DNA of 35,303 bases from CAIOSQ01 sp041178225 (GTDB taxonomy: Bacteria; Pseudomonadota; Alphaproteobacteria; CACIAM-22H2): contig JBEGVV010000181.1 of NCBI GenBank assembly GCA_041178225.1, positions 1-35,303 of the forward strand, in the 5' to 3' direction. The first letter of the stretch is position 1; every line of letters starts with the position of its first letter. Below the pieces are notes generated by a model. The model had not been told where the DNA came from, searched no databases, and worked only from the letters and a program-made list of their open reading frames with translations. Made by a program: the position numbers and the translations under genes. Positions 14,800 through 23,389 of the stretch are shown here, in pieces.

Positions 14800-16540
14800 G
14801 GCTGGCGCGCCGCCTGGCGACCCGATCGCCTTCGCGGTGATCAAGAACGCGATGGACGCGATCGTCGACGAGGTCGCGTGGACGGTGATCCGCACCGCGC
14901 GCTCGGAGATCGTCAAGGACGTGATGGACTACTCGGCCGCGATCTGCGACGCGCGCGGCGAGATGGTCGCGCAGGCCAAGACCATCGCCCAGCACCTCGG
15001 CGCGATCCCCGAGGCGATGGAGGCGGTGAAGGCGCGCTGGAACGGGCGCCTCGCGCCCGGCGACGCGGTGATCATGAACGACCCGTACTCGGGCGGCATG
15101 CACCTGCCGGACATCTTCATGTTCTACCCGGTCTTCGCGGGCGCGGAGATCCTCGCCTGGACCGTGGTGATCTGCCACCACACCGACATGGGCGGCCGCG
15201 TGCCGGGCTCCAACGCCGCGGACAGCACCGAGATCTACCAGGAAGGCCTGCGCATCCCGCCGCTCAAGCTCTTCCATGCCGGGCGCATGGACGAGACGCT
15301 CGAGGCGATGATCGGGCTCAATGTCCGCGTCCCCGACCGCGTGCTCGGCGACCTGCGCGCGCAATACGCCGCCTGCCAGGTCGGCGCGCGCGAGATCGCA
15401 AGGCTGGTCGAGCGCCACGGCGCCGAGGGGTTGCGCGGCCACCTCGCCGCGCTGCTCGACTACGCCGAGCGCATGGCCCGCGCCGAGATCGCGACCTGGC
15501 CCAGGGGCACGTACCGCTTCGTCGACCACATCGACAGCGACGGCCTCTCCGACGCGCCGGTGCCGCTCGCCGTCGCCATCACCGTGCGCGAGGGCGGCTC
15601 GCTGCTCGTCGACTGGGCCGGCACCTCGCCGCAGGTGCGCGCGGCGATCAACTCGACGCTGTCCTTCACGAAGTCGAACGCCTTCCTGTCCGTGCGCTGC
15701 GCGCTGCGCGGCGACATCCCGAACAACGCCGGGGTGTTCCGCTGCATCGAGGTGACGGCGCCCGAGGGCAGCGTCCTCAACCCCGTCTCGCCCGCGCCGG
15801 TGGCGGCGCGCGCGCTGACCGGCTACCGCGTGATGGACGCGATGTTCGGCGCGCTGGCGCAGGTCGTGCCCGGCCTCATGCCGGCGGCGGGCGAGGGCGG
15901 CAACACGGTCGTGTGCCTCGGCGGCCGCCATCCCGACAACCGGCCCTTCATCGTCGTCGACATGATCAGCGGCTGCTGGGGCGGCCGCCCGGACCAGGAC
16001 GGCATCGAGGCGATCACCAATCCCTCGCAGAACCTCTCCAACACGCCGGTCGAGGTGCTGGAGCGCCAGCACCCCGTGCGCATCGAGGAATACGCGCTCG
16101 TCCCCGACAGCGGCGGGCCGGGACGCTTCCGCGGCGGCATGGGCCTCTCGCGCAGCTACCGGCTGCTGGCCGAGGAGGCGGTGCTGCAGCTGCGCGCCGA
16201 CCGCGTGCGCTTCGCGCCCTGGGGCCTCGATGGCGGCGGCGAGGGCGGGCGCAGCGGCAACTGGCTCGGCGAGGGCGAGGCGCGCCGCGCGCTGCCCGGC
16301 AAGGTCACGATGACGATGCGCCGCGGCGAGCTGCTGCTGCACCACCAGGCCGGCGGCGGGGGCCATGGCGACCCGCTGGCGCGCGATCCTCGCGCGGTGG
16401 CCCGCGACGTCTGGAACGGAAAGGTCGGCGCGCAGGCCGCGCGCGACGCCTATGGCGTCGTGGTCGCGGGCCCCGGGGCGCGGCTCGACGAGGAAGCGAC
16501 CGCGCGGCTGCGCGCGGAGATGGCAGTCAACCGGCCGTGA
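14792..16540 (+). CDS. hyuB: Hydantoinase B/oxoprolinase family protein, subunit B
   Basis: A 582-residue partner of HyuA. The ATG at 14792 lies inside the last codons of hyuA, with GGGAGACGACG as the ribosome site. The family signature is plain: IKNAMDAIVDEVAWTVIRTA, AAICDARGEMVAQAKTIAQH, VIMNDPYSGGMHLPDIFMF, ICHHTDMGGRVPG, and later a GGPGRFRGGMGLSRSYRL block. Length is standard. The A and B subunits form the complex that hydrolyses the phosphorylated cyclic amide in hydantoin, 5-oxoproline or N-methylhydantoin type reactions. An ABC importer follows 28 bp downstream, so uptake and first attack on the substrate appear to share one mRNA. The precise ring substrate is not determinable. Confidence 0.93.
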   Translation: MPEAGAPPGDPIAFAVIKNAMDAIVDEVAWTVIRTARSEIVKDVMDYSAAICDARGEMVAQAKTIAQHLGAIPEAMEAVKARWNGRLAPGDAVIMNDPYSGGMHLPDIFMFYPVFAGAEILAWTVVICHHTDMGGRVPGSNAADSTEIYQEGLRIPPLKLFHAGRMDETLEAMIGLNVRVPDRVLGDLRAQYAACQVGAREIARLVERHGAEGLRGHLAALLDYAERMARAEIATWPRGTYRFVDHIDSDGLSDAPVPLAVAITVREGGSLLVDWAGTSPQVRAAINSTLSFTKSNAFLSVRCALRGDIPNNAGVFRCIEVTAPEGSVLNPVSPAPVAARALTGYRVMDAMFGALAQVVPGLMPAAGEGGNTVVCLGGRHPDNRPFIVVDMISGCWGGRPDQDGIEAITNPSQNLSNTPVEVLERQHPVRIEEYALVPDSGGPGRFRGGMGLSRSYRLLAEEAVLQLRADRVRFAPWGLDGGGEGGRSGNWLGEGEARRALPGKVTMTMRRGELLLHHQAGGGGHGDPLARDPRAVARDVWNGKVGAQAARDAYGVVVAGPGARLDEEATARLRAEMAVNRP

Positions 16541-16568
16541 GGCGGCCAAGCAGGGGAGGAAGACGACC

Positions 16569-17561
16569 ATGACCGGCATGAACGGAATCACGCGCCGCGC
16601 GGCGCTCGCGACGGGCACGGCCATCCTCGCGGCGCCCGGCGTGGCACGCGCGCAGGAGGAGAAGCTCTCGGTGCGCCTCGACTTCTCGCCCTGGGGCGTG
16701 CAGGCGGCGATGCACCTCGCCGAGGCGAAGGGCTGGTTCCGCGAGGCGGGCCTCGCGGTCGACGTGCAGGACGGCCGCGGCAGCGGCAACACGCTGCAGC
16801 TCGTCAATGCCGGCCAGGCCGATGTCGGCCAGATCCAGGTCGGCCTCGTGGCGCAGGCGCGCGAGCAGGGCGCCACGCTGCGCGCCTTCGCGGGCTTCGG
16901 CCGGCGCACGGACCTCTCGGTGCTCGTCGACCGCGACAGCCCGATCCAGCGCGTGCAGGACTTCCGCGGCAAGAGCATCGTCGTCTTCGCGGCCAGCCCC
17001 TGGGCGCCCTTCATCGACGCCTGGCTGCGCGCCGGCGGCCTCGACCGCACGAGCGTCAACGTGATGTTCGTCGATCCGGCCGCGCTCTGGGGCACCTATA
17101 CCGCCAAGCGCGCCGACGGCCTGATGTCGACCACGCCCTCGGCGCTGCCGGTGGCCGAGAAGCCGCGGCCGAGCAAGGCGATCCAGGCCGACGACGCGGG
17201 CGTCGCCTTCCCGAGCTACGGCCTCGTCGCCACCGAGGCGACGCTGCGCGCGCGCGGCCCCGCGCTCAAGCGGCTGGTGGCGACGCAGCAGCGCGCCTGG
17301 GCGCATCTCGCCGCCAACCCCGACGACGGCGTCGAGGCGATGATCCGCCAGCGCCCCGACGCCAAGCTCGACCGCGACGTGCTGCGCGCGCAGGTCAGGC
17401 TGACGATCGAGTTCTTCGACACGCCCGCGACGAAGGGCAAGCCTGTCGGCTGGCAGGCCGAGCAGGACTGGACCGCGGCCCTGCGCGCGCTCGAGGCCGC
17501 GGGCGCGATCAAGCCGGGCTGGAAGGCCGGCGACTACTTCACCAACGACCTCGTCGGCTGA
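16569..17561 (+). CDS. ABC transporter substrate-binding protein, NMT1/THI5/TauA-like
   Basis: A 330-residue periplasmic receptor. The ATG at 16569 follows AGGGGAGGAAG. The N-terminus has a Tat-type signal (ITRRAALATGTAILAAPGVARA, with R9-R10), which suggests export in folded form, with cleavage after ARA at about residue 28. The mature protein opens LSVRLDFSPWGVQAAMHLAE and continues KGWFREAGLAVDVQDGRGSG and AGQADVGQIQVG, the NMT1/THI5 superfamily fold used for alkanesulfonates, pyrimidine precursors, aromatic acids and similar compounds. It is third in the hyuAB unit and precedes its ATPase by 10 bp. The likely ligand is the substrate degraded by the surrounding enzymes. Confidence 0.92.
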   Translation: MTGMNGITRRAALATGTAILAAPGVARAQEEKLSVRLDFSPWGVQAAMHLAEAKGWFREAGLAVDVQDGRGSGNTLQLVNAGQADVGQIQVGLVAQAREQGATLRAFAGFGRRTDLSVLVDRDSPIQRVQDFRGKSIVVFAASPWAPFIDAWLRAGGLDRTSVNVMFVDPAALWGTYTAKRADGLMSTTPSALPVAEKPRPSKAIQADDAGVAFPSYGLVATEATLRARGPALKRLVATQQRAWAHLAANPDDGVEAMIRQRPDAKLDRDVLRAQVRLTIEFFDTPATKGKPVGWQAEQDWTAALRALEAAGAIKPGWKAGDYFTNDLVG

Positions 17562-17571
17562 CGCCGTCGCG

Positions 17572-18345
<774 letters not shown>

Positions 18346-18348
18346 CCC

Positions 18349-19119
18349 ATGGCCAGGAGCCGCGCCGAGGCCGGACAGGGGATCCTCGCCACGCTCGGCG
18401 TGCTCGCCGGGCTGCTGCTGCTCTGGGAGGTCGCGGTGCGCGTGCTGGCGCCGCCGCCGATCCTGCTGCCCGCGCCCTCGGCCATCGCCGTCGAGCTCGC
18501 CGACGCGCCGCGCTACTTCCTGCGCCATGCCGCCTTCACGCTCTGGACCACGCTCGCCGGCTTCGCGCTCTCGGTCGTGCTCGGCGTCGCGCTCGCGGTC
18601 GCGATCGTCGCCTCGCGCTGGGCCGACCGCGTCGTGACCACGATCCTCGTCGTGCTGAACTCGCTGCCCAAGGTCGCGCTGGCGCCGCTCTTCGTGATCT
18701 GGATGGGCACCGGCGCCGAGCCGAAGATCGCCATCGCGGTCATGCTCGCCATCTTCTCGATCGTCGCCGACGTCGCGCTGGGCCTGCGCTCGGTCGACCC
18801 GGAGGCGCTGGCGCTGGCGCGCGTCCACCGCGCGGGCGCCTGGCGGATCCTGTGGAAGCTGCGCCTGCCCAACGCGCTGCCCGCGCTCTTCGTCGGCATG
18901 AAGGTCTCGATCAGCTTCGCGCTGGTCGGCGCCATCGTCGGCGAGTTCGTCGGCGGCTCCTCGGGCCTCGGCCACGTGATCCTGGTCGCGCAGGGGCAGT
19001 TCGACACCGTGCGCGTCTTCGCCGCGCTGGTCGTGCTCGGCGTCGCCGGCACGCTGCTCTTCTACCTCGTCGAGTTCGCCGAGCGCCTCGCCATCCCCTG
19101 GCACGTCTCGCAGCGCTGA
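18349..19119 (+). CDS. ABC transporter permease, TauC/SsuC-like
   Basis: A 256-residue inner-membrane permease with about six hydrophobic segments (first at about 12-32, last at about 225-243). The cytoplasmic coupling motif of BPD_transp_1 permeases is present as EALALARVHRAGAWRILWKLRLP, and the preceding FVIWMGTGAEPKIAIAVMLAIF is typical of the TauC/SsuC group. It starts 3 bp after the ATPase stop and ends the hyuAB-importer unit. The next gene, a TauD-like dioxygenase, converges on it with only 6 bp between stops and no visible terminator, so the two transcripts must overlap or end inside each other. Confidence 0.94.
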   Translation: MARSRAEAGQGILATLGVLAGLLLLWEVAVRVLAPPPILLPAPSAIAVELADAPRYFLRHAAFTLWTTLAGFALSVVLGVALAVAIVASRWADRVVTTILVVLNSLPKVALAPLFVIWMGTGAEPKIAIAVMLAIFSIVADVALGLRSVDPEALALARVHRAGAWRILWKLRLPNALPALFVGMKVSISFALVGAIVGEFVGGSSGLGHVILVAQGQFDTVRVFAALVVLGVAGTLLFYLVEFAERLAIPWHVSQR

Positions 19120-19125
19120 GGCGTC

Positions 19126-20031
19126 TCAGCGCGGGCCGGCGACCGGCAGGTCGCCCGCGACCGTGGCCCGCCGCGCGACGCGGCGGAAGCGCCTCGCGTC
19201 GTAGGGGCGGCCGCGATGCAGCAGGCAGCGGTTGTCCCAGATCATGAGGTCGCCGGTGCGCCAGCGATGGCGCAGGCAGAAGCCGGGGTTCGAGACATGC
19301 GCGACCAGCGCGGCATGCAGCGCGCGCCCCTCCTCGAGCGGCAGCCCGCCGACCTCGCCGCCGGTGTTGGCGGTGAAGAACAGCGAGCGCCGCCCGCCGC
19401 GGTCCGGATGCACGCGCACCAGCGGGTGGCTCGCGGGCGGGAAGGCCTCGCGCACCTCCGGCGCCAGCGGCGGCAGCGAGGGGAAGAGGCGCTGGTCGTA
19501 GCCGTAGTCGTGCACCATGTGCAGCGGCTCGATGCGCCGCCGCGTCGCCTCGTCGAGCGCGTCATGGGCAAGGAACATGTTCGAGAACTCGGTCTCGCCA
19601 TCCGCCGCCTCGCCGGGCAGCGCCTCGATCGCGTAGAGCAGCGAGCAATAGGACGGCACGAAGCGGTAGGAGCTGTCGGTGTGCCAGAGCTCGTTGAGCT
19701 TCTGCGCCACCAGCCGCGGGTCGTCGGGCGCCATCGTGCGGCCGTCGGCGTCCACGTTCGCGACGTTGTAGAAGGTCGGCCGCGCGCGTGTCTTGCCCTG
19801 CTCGGGGAAGACCTCGAGCGGCCCGAAGCACGCGGCCACGCGGGCCTGCTGGCCCTCGTCGAGGCGCTGGTCGCGCACGCACAGGAAGTGATGCGCCTGC
19901 AGGGCCTCGCGCAGGAACGCGGCGACGGGCGGCGCGACGCCGGCGGCGAGGTCGAGGCCGCGGATCGCCGCGCCGAGGGCGGGTCCTAGCGGCTCGATCG
20001 TCGCGCCTTCGGGAGGGGATGGGCACGGCAT
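19126..20031 (-). CDS. TauD/TfdA family Fe(II)/2-oxoglutarate-dependent dioxygenase
   Basis: A 301-residue cytosolic oxygenase. The ATG at 20031 is supported by GGAGCCCC upstream and by the family-like start; the longer in-frame extension has no family sequence. The iron-binding facial triad is complete: H117 and D119 in LWHTDSSYR and H272 in CLLHRGRPYD, followed by an arginine-rich segment (RRFRRVARRATV) supplying the 2-oxoglutarate-binding Arg. The family couples 2-oxoglutarate decarboxylation to hydroxylation, often cleaving C-S, C-O or C-N bonds. The position beside a TauABC-like importer is suggestive, but that operon carries hydantoinase rather than sulfonate genes. It is divergent from the FAH-family gene. 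Confidence 0.92.
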   Translation of the reverse strand: MPCPSPPEGATIEPLGPALGAAIRGLDLAAGVAPPVAAFLREALQAHHFLCVRDQRLDEGQQARVAACFGPLEVFPEQGKTRARPTFYNVANVDADGRTMAPDDPRLVAQKLNELWHTDSSYRFVPSYCSLLYAIEALPGEAADGETEFSNMFLAHDALDEATRRRIEPLHMVHDYGYDQRLFPSLPPLAPEVREAFPPASHPLVRVHPDRGGRRSLFFTANTGGEVGGLPLEEGRALHAALVAHVSNPGFCLRHRWRTGDLMIWDNRCLLHRGRPYDARRFRRVARRATVAGDLPVAGPR

Positions 20032-20120
20032 GGCAGGGGCTCCGCGGACGACGTGCGAGCCTCGCGCGGCCCCCGGTCCAGTGCAACGCTCCCGTGCGCG
20101 CGGCGCGCGCGGGGCAGGCG

Positions 20121-20150
20121 TGTTCAGCGGCGCGTGATTCGCTGTAGGAT
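20121..20150 (+). promoter_or_regulatory. Possible sigma-70-type promoter for the FAH-family gene
   Basis: TGTTCA (20121-20126) and TAGGAT (20145-20150) are 18 bp apart in the 154-bp gap between the divergent dioxygenase and FAH-family genes, about 35 bp before the GTG start. The match is weak, and nothing else identifies the start of transcription. Confidence 0.25.
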
Positions 20151-20185
20151 CGCCGCCTCGACCATTCCCAAGGGGGAGACGAAAC

Positions 20186-21031
20186 GTGAAGCTGGTTCGC
20201 TTTGGCCAGCCTGGCAGCGAGAAGCCGGGCATCATCGACGCGCAGGGCGCGATCCGCGACCTCTCCGGCATCGTGCCGGACATCGGCGGCGCCGTGCTGG
20301 AGGCCGCGAGCCTCGACAGGCTGCGCAAGCTCGACCTCTCGAAGCTGCCGACCGCCCCCGCGGGCGTGCGGCTGGGCGCCTGCGTCGGCGGCGCGCGCAA
20401 CTTCTACGCGGTCGGCCTCAACTACGTCGACCACGCCAAGGAGACGAACTCCCCGATCCCGAAGGAGCCGATCCTCTTCAACAAGGCGACGTCCTGCATC
20501 GTCGGCGGCAACGACGACATCATGATCCCCAGGGGCTCGGTGAAGACCGACTGGGAGGTCGAGCTCTGCGTCGCCATCGGCAAGCGCGCGCGCTATGTCA
20601 GCGAGGCGGAGGCGCTGTCCTACGTCGCCGGCTACTGCGTGTGCAACGACGTGTCCGAGCGCGAGTACCAGATGGAGCGCGGCGGGCAGTGGATGAAGGG
20701 CAAGGGCTGCGAGACCTTCGGCCCGATCGGCCCCTGGCTCGTCACCGCCGACGAGATCAAGGACGTCCAGAACCTCTCGATGTTCCTCGAGGTCAATGGC
20801 GAGCGCGTGCAGAAGGGCTCGACCAGCACGATGATCTTCGGCGTCGCGCACATCGTGCACTACATGTCGCAGTTCATGGTGCTCGAGCCGGGCGACCTGA
20901 TCACGACGGGCACGCCGCCCGGCGTCGGCGCCGGCTTCAAGCCGCCGCGCTTCCTGAAGGCCGGCGACCGCATGCGCGTGGGCATCGAGGGCCTCGGCGA
21001 GCAGAACCAGGCCGTCGTCGCCTGGCGTTGA
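20186..21031 (+). CDS. Fumarylacetoacetate hydrolase (FAH) family protein
   Basis: A 281-residue cytosolic enzyme starting at GTG 20186 behind GGGGGAGA. The FAH domain covers about residues 70-280. Diagnostic pieces are GARNFYAVGLNYVDHAKE, the metal ligands E124 and E126 in TDWEVELCVAIGK, D155 in CNDVSERE, and the GDLITTGTPPGVGAG loop near the C-terminus. Members hydrolyse or decarboxylate acylpyruvates and related 2-oxo acids (fumarylpyruvate hydrolase, oxaloacetate decarboxylase, 2-hydroxyhepta-2,4-diene-1,7-dioate isomerase), so the name alone does not give the substrate. A strong terminator follows the stop, so it seems to be a single-gene transcript opposite the dioxygenase. Confidence 0.93.
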   Translation: MKLVRFGQPGSEKPGIIDAQGAIRDLSGIVPDIGGAVLEAASLDRLRKLDLSKLPTAPAGVRLGACVGGARNFYAVGLNYVDHAKETNSPIPKEPILFNKATSCIVGGNDDIMIPRGSVKTDWEVELCVAIGKRARYVSEAEALSYVAGYCVCNDVSEREYQMERGGQWMKGKGCETFGPIGPWLVTADEIKDVQNLSMFLEVNGERVQKGSTSTMIFGVAHIVHYMSQFMVLEPGDLITTGTPPGVGAGFKPPRFLKAGDRMRVGIEGLGEQNQAVVAWR

Positions 21032-21044
21032 TCGCCTGCCACGG

Positions 21045-21081
21045 GGGGACGCGCGGAAGCCCCGCGCGTCCCCATCTCTTT
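21045..21081 (+). terminator. Rho-independent terminator after the FAH-family gene
   Basis: GGGGACGCGCGG and CCGCGCGTCCCC form a perfect 12-bp stem with an AAGCC loop, followed directly by ATCTCTTT. This is the best intrinsic terminator in the window. It ends only 11 bp before the azlC-like start codon. Confidence 0.8.
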
Positions 21082-21092
21082 GCGGCGCGGCG

Positions 21093-21794
21093 ATGAGCCG
21101 GCCACCCGTCCCCTTCACCGCCGCCGGGATCGCCCGCGGCCTCGCGCGCGGCTCGGCGCTGTCGCCCGGCGTGCTGGCCTACGGCGTCGTCTTCGGCGTG
21201 CTCGCCGGCGAGGCCGGGCGCAGCGCGCTCGAGGCGGTGCTGATGAGCGCCTTCATCCATTCCGGCAGCGCGCAGCTCGCCGCGCTCCAGGGCCTCGCCA
21301 CGGGCCCCTTCGTCGCGCCGATCGTGGCGACGATCCTGCTCACCAACGCGCGCTACGTCCTTTACGGCGCCGCGCTGCGCGGCTGGTACGGAGCCGCGCC
21401 GCCCGCCGGCGTCTGGCCCAGCCTCTTCCTCCTCGGCGACGGCAACTGGGCGATGGCGATGAAGGAGCACGATCAGGGGCGCCATGATGGCGGCTTCCTG
21501 CTGGGTTCCGGCCTCGCGCAATTCGTGCCCTGGACGATCGGCACCTGGATCGGCCACGCCACCGGATCGGCCATCGCGGATCCGCGCCGCTTCGGCATGG
21601 ACTTCATGATCGTCGCGCTCGCCGCGGCCATGGCCACGGCCTTCTGGCGCGGACGCGCGAGCCTCGCGCCGGCCGGGGTGGCGCTGGCCACGGCGCTGGC
21701 GGTGCATGCATGGATGCCCGGCGGCTGGACGGCGCTCGCCGCCGGGCTCGCCGGCGCCGCCACCGCGTGGGTGCTGCATGACGACGAGCGCTGA
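21093..21794 (+). CDS. azlC: AzlC family branched-chain amino acid exporter, large subunit
   Basis: A 233-residue membrane protein, mostly hydrophobic, with about six to seven helices. The AzlC signature is visible at residues 24-56: SPGVLAYGVVFGVLAGEAGR, then AVLMSAFIHSGSAQLAALQ. Later come TNARYVLYGAALR and MKEHDQG. AzlC pairs with the small AzlD protein to export branched-chain or other amino acids, for example in azaleucine resistance. Its stop overlaps the azlD-like start by 17 bp, indicating coupled translation. The ribosome site before the ATG is poor and a terminator stands only 11 bp upstream, so how this pair is transcribed is unclear. It may help relieve amino acid excess from the nearby catabolic genes, which is inference. 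Confidence 0.92.
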   Translation: MSRPPVPFTAAGIARGLARGSALSPGVLAYGVVFGVLAGEAGRSALEAVLMSAFIHSGSAQLAALQGLATGPFVAPIVATILLTNARYVLYGAALRGWYGAAPPAGVWPSLFLLGDGNWAMAMKEHDQGRHDGGFLLGSGLAQFVPWTIGTWIGHATGSAIADPRRFGMDFMIVALAAAMATAFWRGRASLAPAGVALATALAVHAWMPGGWTALAAGLAGAATAWVLHDDER

Positions 21795-22086
21795 CTTCCT
21801 GCTCGCGCTCGCGGCGATGGCCGCGGCGTCCTATGCCTGCCGGCTCGGCGGCTTCGCGGCGATGCGCTTCGTGCGCGCCACGCCGCGGATCGAGGCCGCG
21901 CTGCGCGCGGTGCCGCTCTCGGTGATGATCGGGATCGTCGCGCCGTCGCTCGGCACGTCCGGCCCGGCGGAGTGGATCGGCCTCGCGGCGGTCGCGCTCG
22001 CCATGCGCCTCACCGGCAACAACGACCCGCTTGCCGCCATGATCGGCGTCGCCGCGGTCGCCGCGGCACGCGCGCTGGGGATGTGA
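21778..22086 (+). CDS. azlD: AzlD domain-containing protein, small exporter subunit
   Basis: A 102-residue membrane protein with about four short hydrophobic helices. It begins at ATG 21778 inside the end of azlC. The order of features fits AzlD: an N-terminal helix (FLLALAAMAAASYACRLGGF), RIEAALRAVPLSVMIGIVAPS in the middle, and AVALAMRLTGNNDPLAAMIGVA at the end. The RLGGF and AVPLSVM pieces correspond to the conserved region of the family. It has no function known without AzlC, and the two form an export complex. The 69-bp gap after it contains a promoter-like sequence for the next gene. Confidence 0.9.
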   Translation: MTTSADFLLALAAMAAASYACRLGGFAAMRFVRATPRIEAALRAVPLSVMIGIVAPSLGTSGPAEWIGLAAVALAMRLTGNNDPLAAMIGVAAVAAARALGM

Positions 22087-22099
22087 GCGAAGCTTGCGC

Positions 22100-22127
22100 T
22101 TGTCGCCACGCACGCCTTCGCTAATGT
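22100..22127 (+). promoter_or_regulatory. Candidate promoter for the M24-PfkB-amidohydrolase-epimerase run
   Basis: TTGTCG (22100-22105) and TAATGT (22122-22127) are separated by 16 bp in the short gap after azlD, about 28 bp before the GTG start and just upstream of the GAGGGGAG ribosome site. This is one of the few TA-containing -10-like hexamers in such GC-rich DNA, but it has not been tested. Confidence 0.35.
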
Positions 22128-22155
22128 CGCGGCGGGACGAGGGGAGCATGCGGGC

Positions 22156-23349
22156 GTGAGCGAGATCCGGGCGACGACCGATGGCGGGCGGGCAGTGACG
22201 CTGCGCTTCGAGAAGGCGGAGTACGAGGCGCGCCTTGCGCGCGCGCGCGCGGAGATGGCGCGCCGCGGCCTCGCGGCGCTGCTGCTCTACGCGCAGGAAT
22301 CGCACTACTACCTGACCGGCTTCGACAGCGGCGGCTACGTCTTCTACCAGTGCGGCGTCGCGACGGCCGATGGCCGGCTGGTGCTGCTCACGCGCCGGCC
22401 CGACCTCGCCCAGGCGCGCGACACCTCGCTCTACGACGACATGCGCATCTGGTACGACGCCGAGGACCAGGACCCCGCGCGCGAGCTGCGCGGCATCCTC
22501 GAGGAGCTCGGCCTGCGCGGCGAGCGCGTGGGCATCGAGCTCGCGACCTATGGCCTCACGGGCTTCAACCACCAGCTCACGCGCGACGCGCTCGACGGGT
22601 TCTGCGCGCTGGTCGACGCCTCGGACCTCGTGCGCGCGCAGCGCCTGACGAAGTCGCCGGCGGAGCTCGGCTTCGTCCGCCGCGCCGCCGCGCTCGCCGA
22701 CGACGCGATCGCGGCGATGGTCGACGCCGCCGGCGAGGGGACGATCGACAGCGCGATCACCGCCGCCGGCGTCGCCGCGATGCTGCGGGGTGGCGGCGAC
22801 ATGCCGCCCGCCGGGCCGCTGGTGAATTCCGGGCGGCGCGCGGTCTATGGCCGCGGCGTCGGCGGGCCGCGTCGCCTCGACGCGCAGGACCAGGTGATGC
22901 TGGAGCTGTCCGCCTCGTTCTGCCGCTACAACGCCTGCATCGAGCACAGCGTCGCGATCGGCACGCCGCGCGCGCGCCAGGTGGAGATGTTCGACGTCGC
23001 GCGCGACACGCTCGCGGCGATGACCGAGGCCGCGCGGCCCGGCGAGCCCGTGGGCCGCATCGCCGAGGTCTTCCTCGAGCGCCTGGACCGCGCGGGATTC
23101 GCGCGCCAGCGCTTCGCGGCCTGCGGCTATTCGCTCGGCGCCACGTTCAGGCCGACCTGGATGGACGTGCCGCCGATGATCCATGCCGGCAACCGCCAGC
23201 CGCTCCTGCCGGGCATGACGCTCTTCCCGCACGTGATGCTCGGCGACATGGACGCAGGCATCGCCGCGGGCGTGGGCTGGACGATCCTGGTCGGGGAGCG
23301 TGGCGCGGAGGTGCTGAGCCGCCTGCCGCTCGAACTGCACCGCCGCTGA
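22156..23349 (+). CDS. M24 (pita-bread) family protein, creatinase/ectoine hydrolase-like, lacking metal ligands
   Basis: A 397-residue cytosolic protein beginning at GTG 22156 behind GAGGGGAG. Residues 10-150 are a creatinase N-domain (RLARARAEMARRGLAALLLYAQESHYYLTGFDSGGY) and 165-397 the pita-bread domain. The five metal ligands of methionine aminopeptidase/prolidase enzymes appear to be absent. The expected positions hold E250 and C261 (LELSASFCRYNAC), Y325 (GYSLGA instead of GHGIG), H359 (FPHV instead of the TIEP-type motif) and W375. Creatinase and ectoine-hydrolase relatives also work without metal and cleave C-N bonds in small guanidino or cyclic amidine compounds, so a similar hydrolase role is plausible. 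First gene of a four-gene plus-strand run. Confidence 0.85.
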   Translation: MSEIRATTDGGRAVTLRFEKAEYEARLARARAEMARRGLAALLLYAQESHYYLTGFDSGGYVFYQCGVATADGRLVLLTRRPDLAQARDTSLYDDMRIWYDAEDQDPARELRGILEELGLRGERVGIELATYGLTGFNHQLTRDALDGFCALVDASDLVRAQRLTKSPAELGFVRRAAALADDAIAAMVDAAGEGTIDSAITAAGVAAMLRGGGDMPPAGPLVNSGRRAVYGRGVGGPRRLDAQDQVMLELSASFCRYNACIEHSVAIGTPRARQVEMFDVARDTLAAMTEAARPGEPVGRIAEVFLERLDRAGFARQRFAACGYSLGATFRPTWMDVPPMIHAGNRQPLLPGMTLFPHVMLGDMDAGIAAGVGWTILVGERGAEVLSRLPLELHRR

Positions 23350-23389
23350 GCGCGCAGCAGGCGCCGCGCGGCGCGGGGACGGGGTGGCG

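Noticed and set aside
8074..14916. A 2280-codon open frame on the minus strand covering amidase, hydroxylase, tetR and hyuA
   Set aside because: Only the amidase part has real protein sequence. The remainder is arginine/alanine-rich shadow of genes in other frames, where very high GC removes stop codons.
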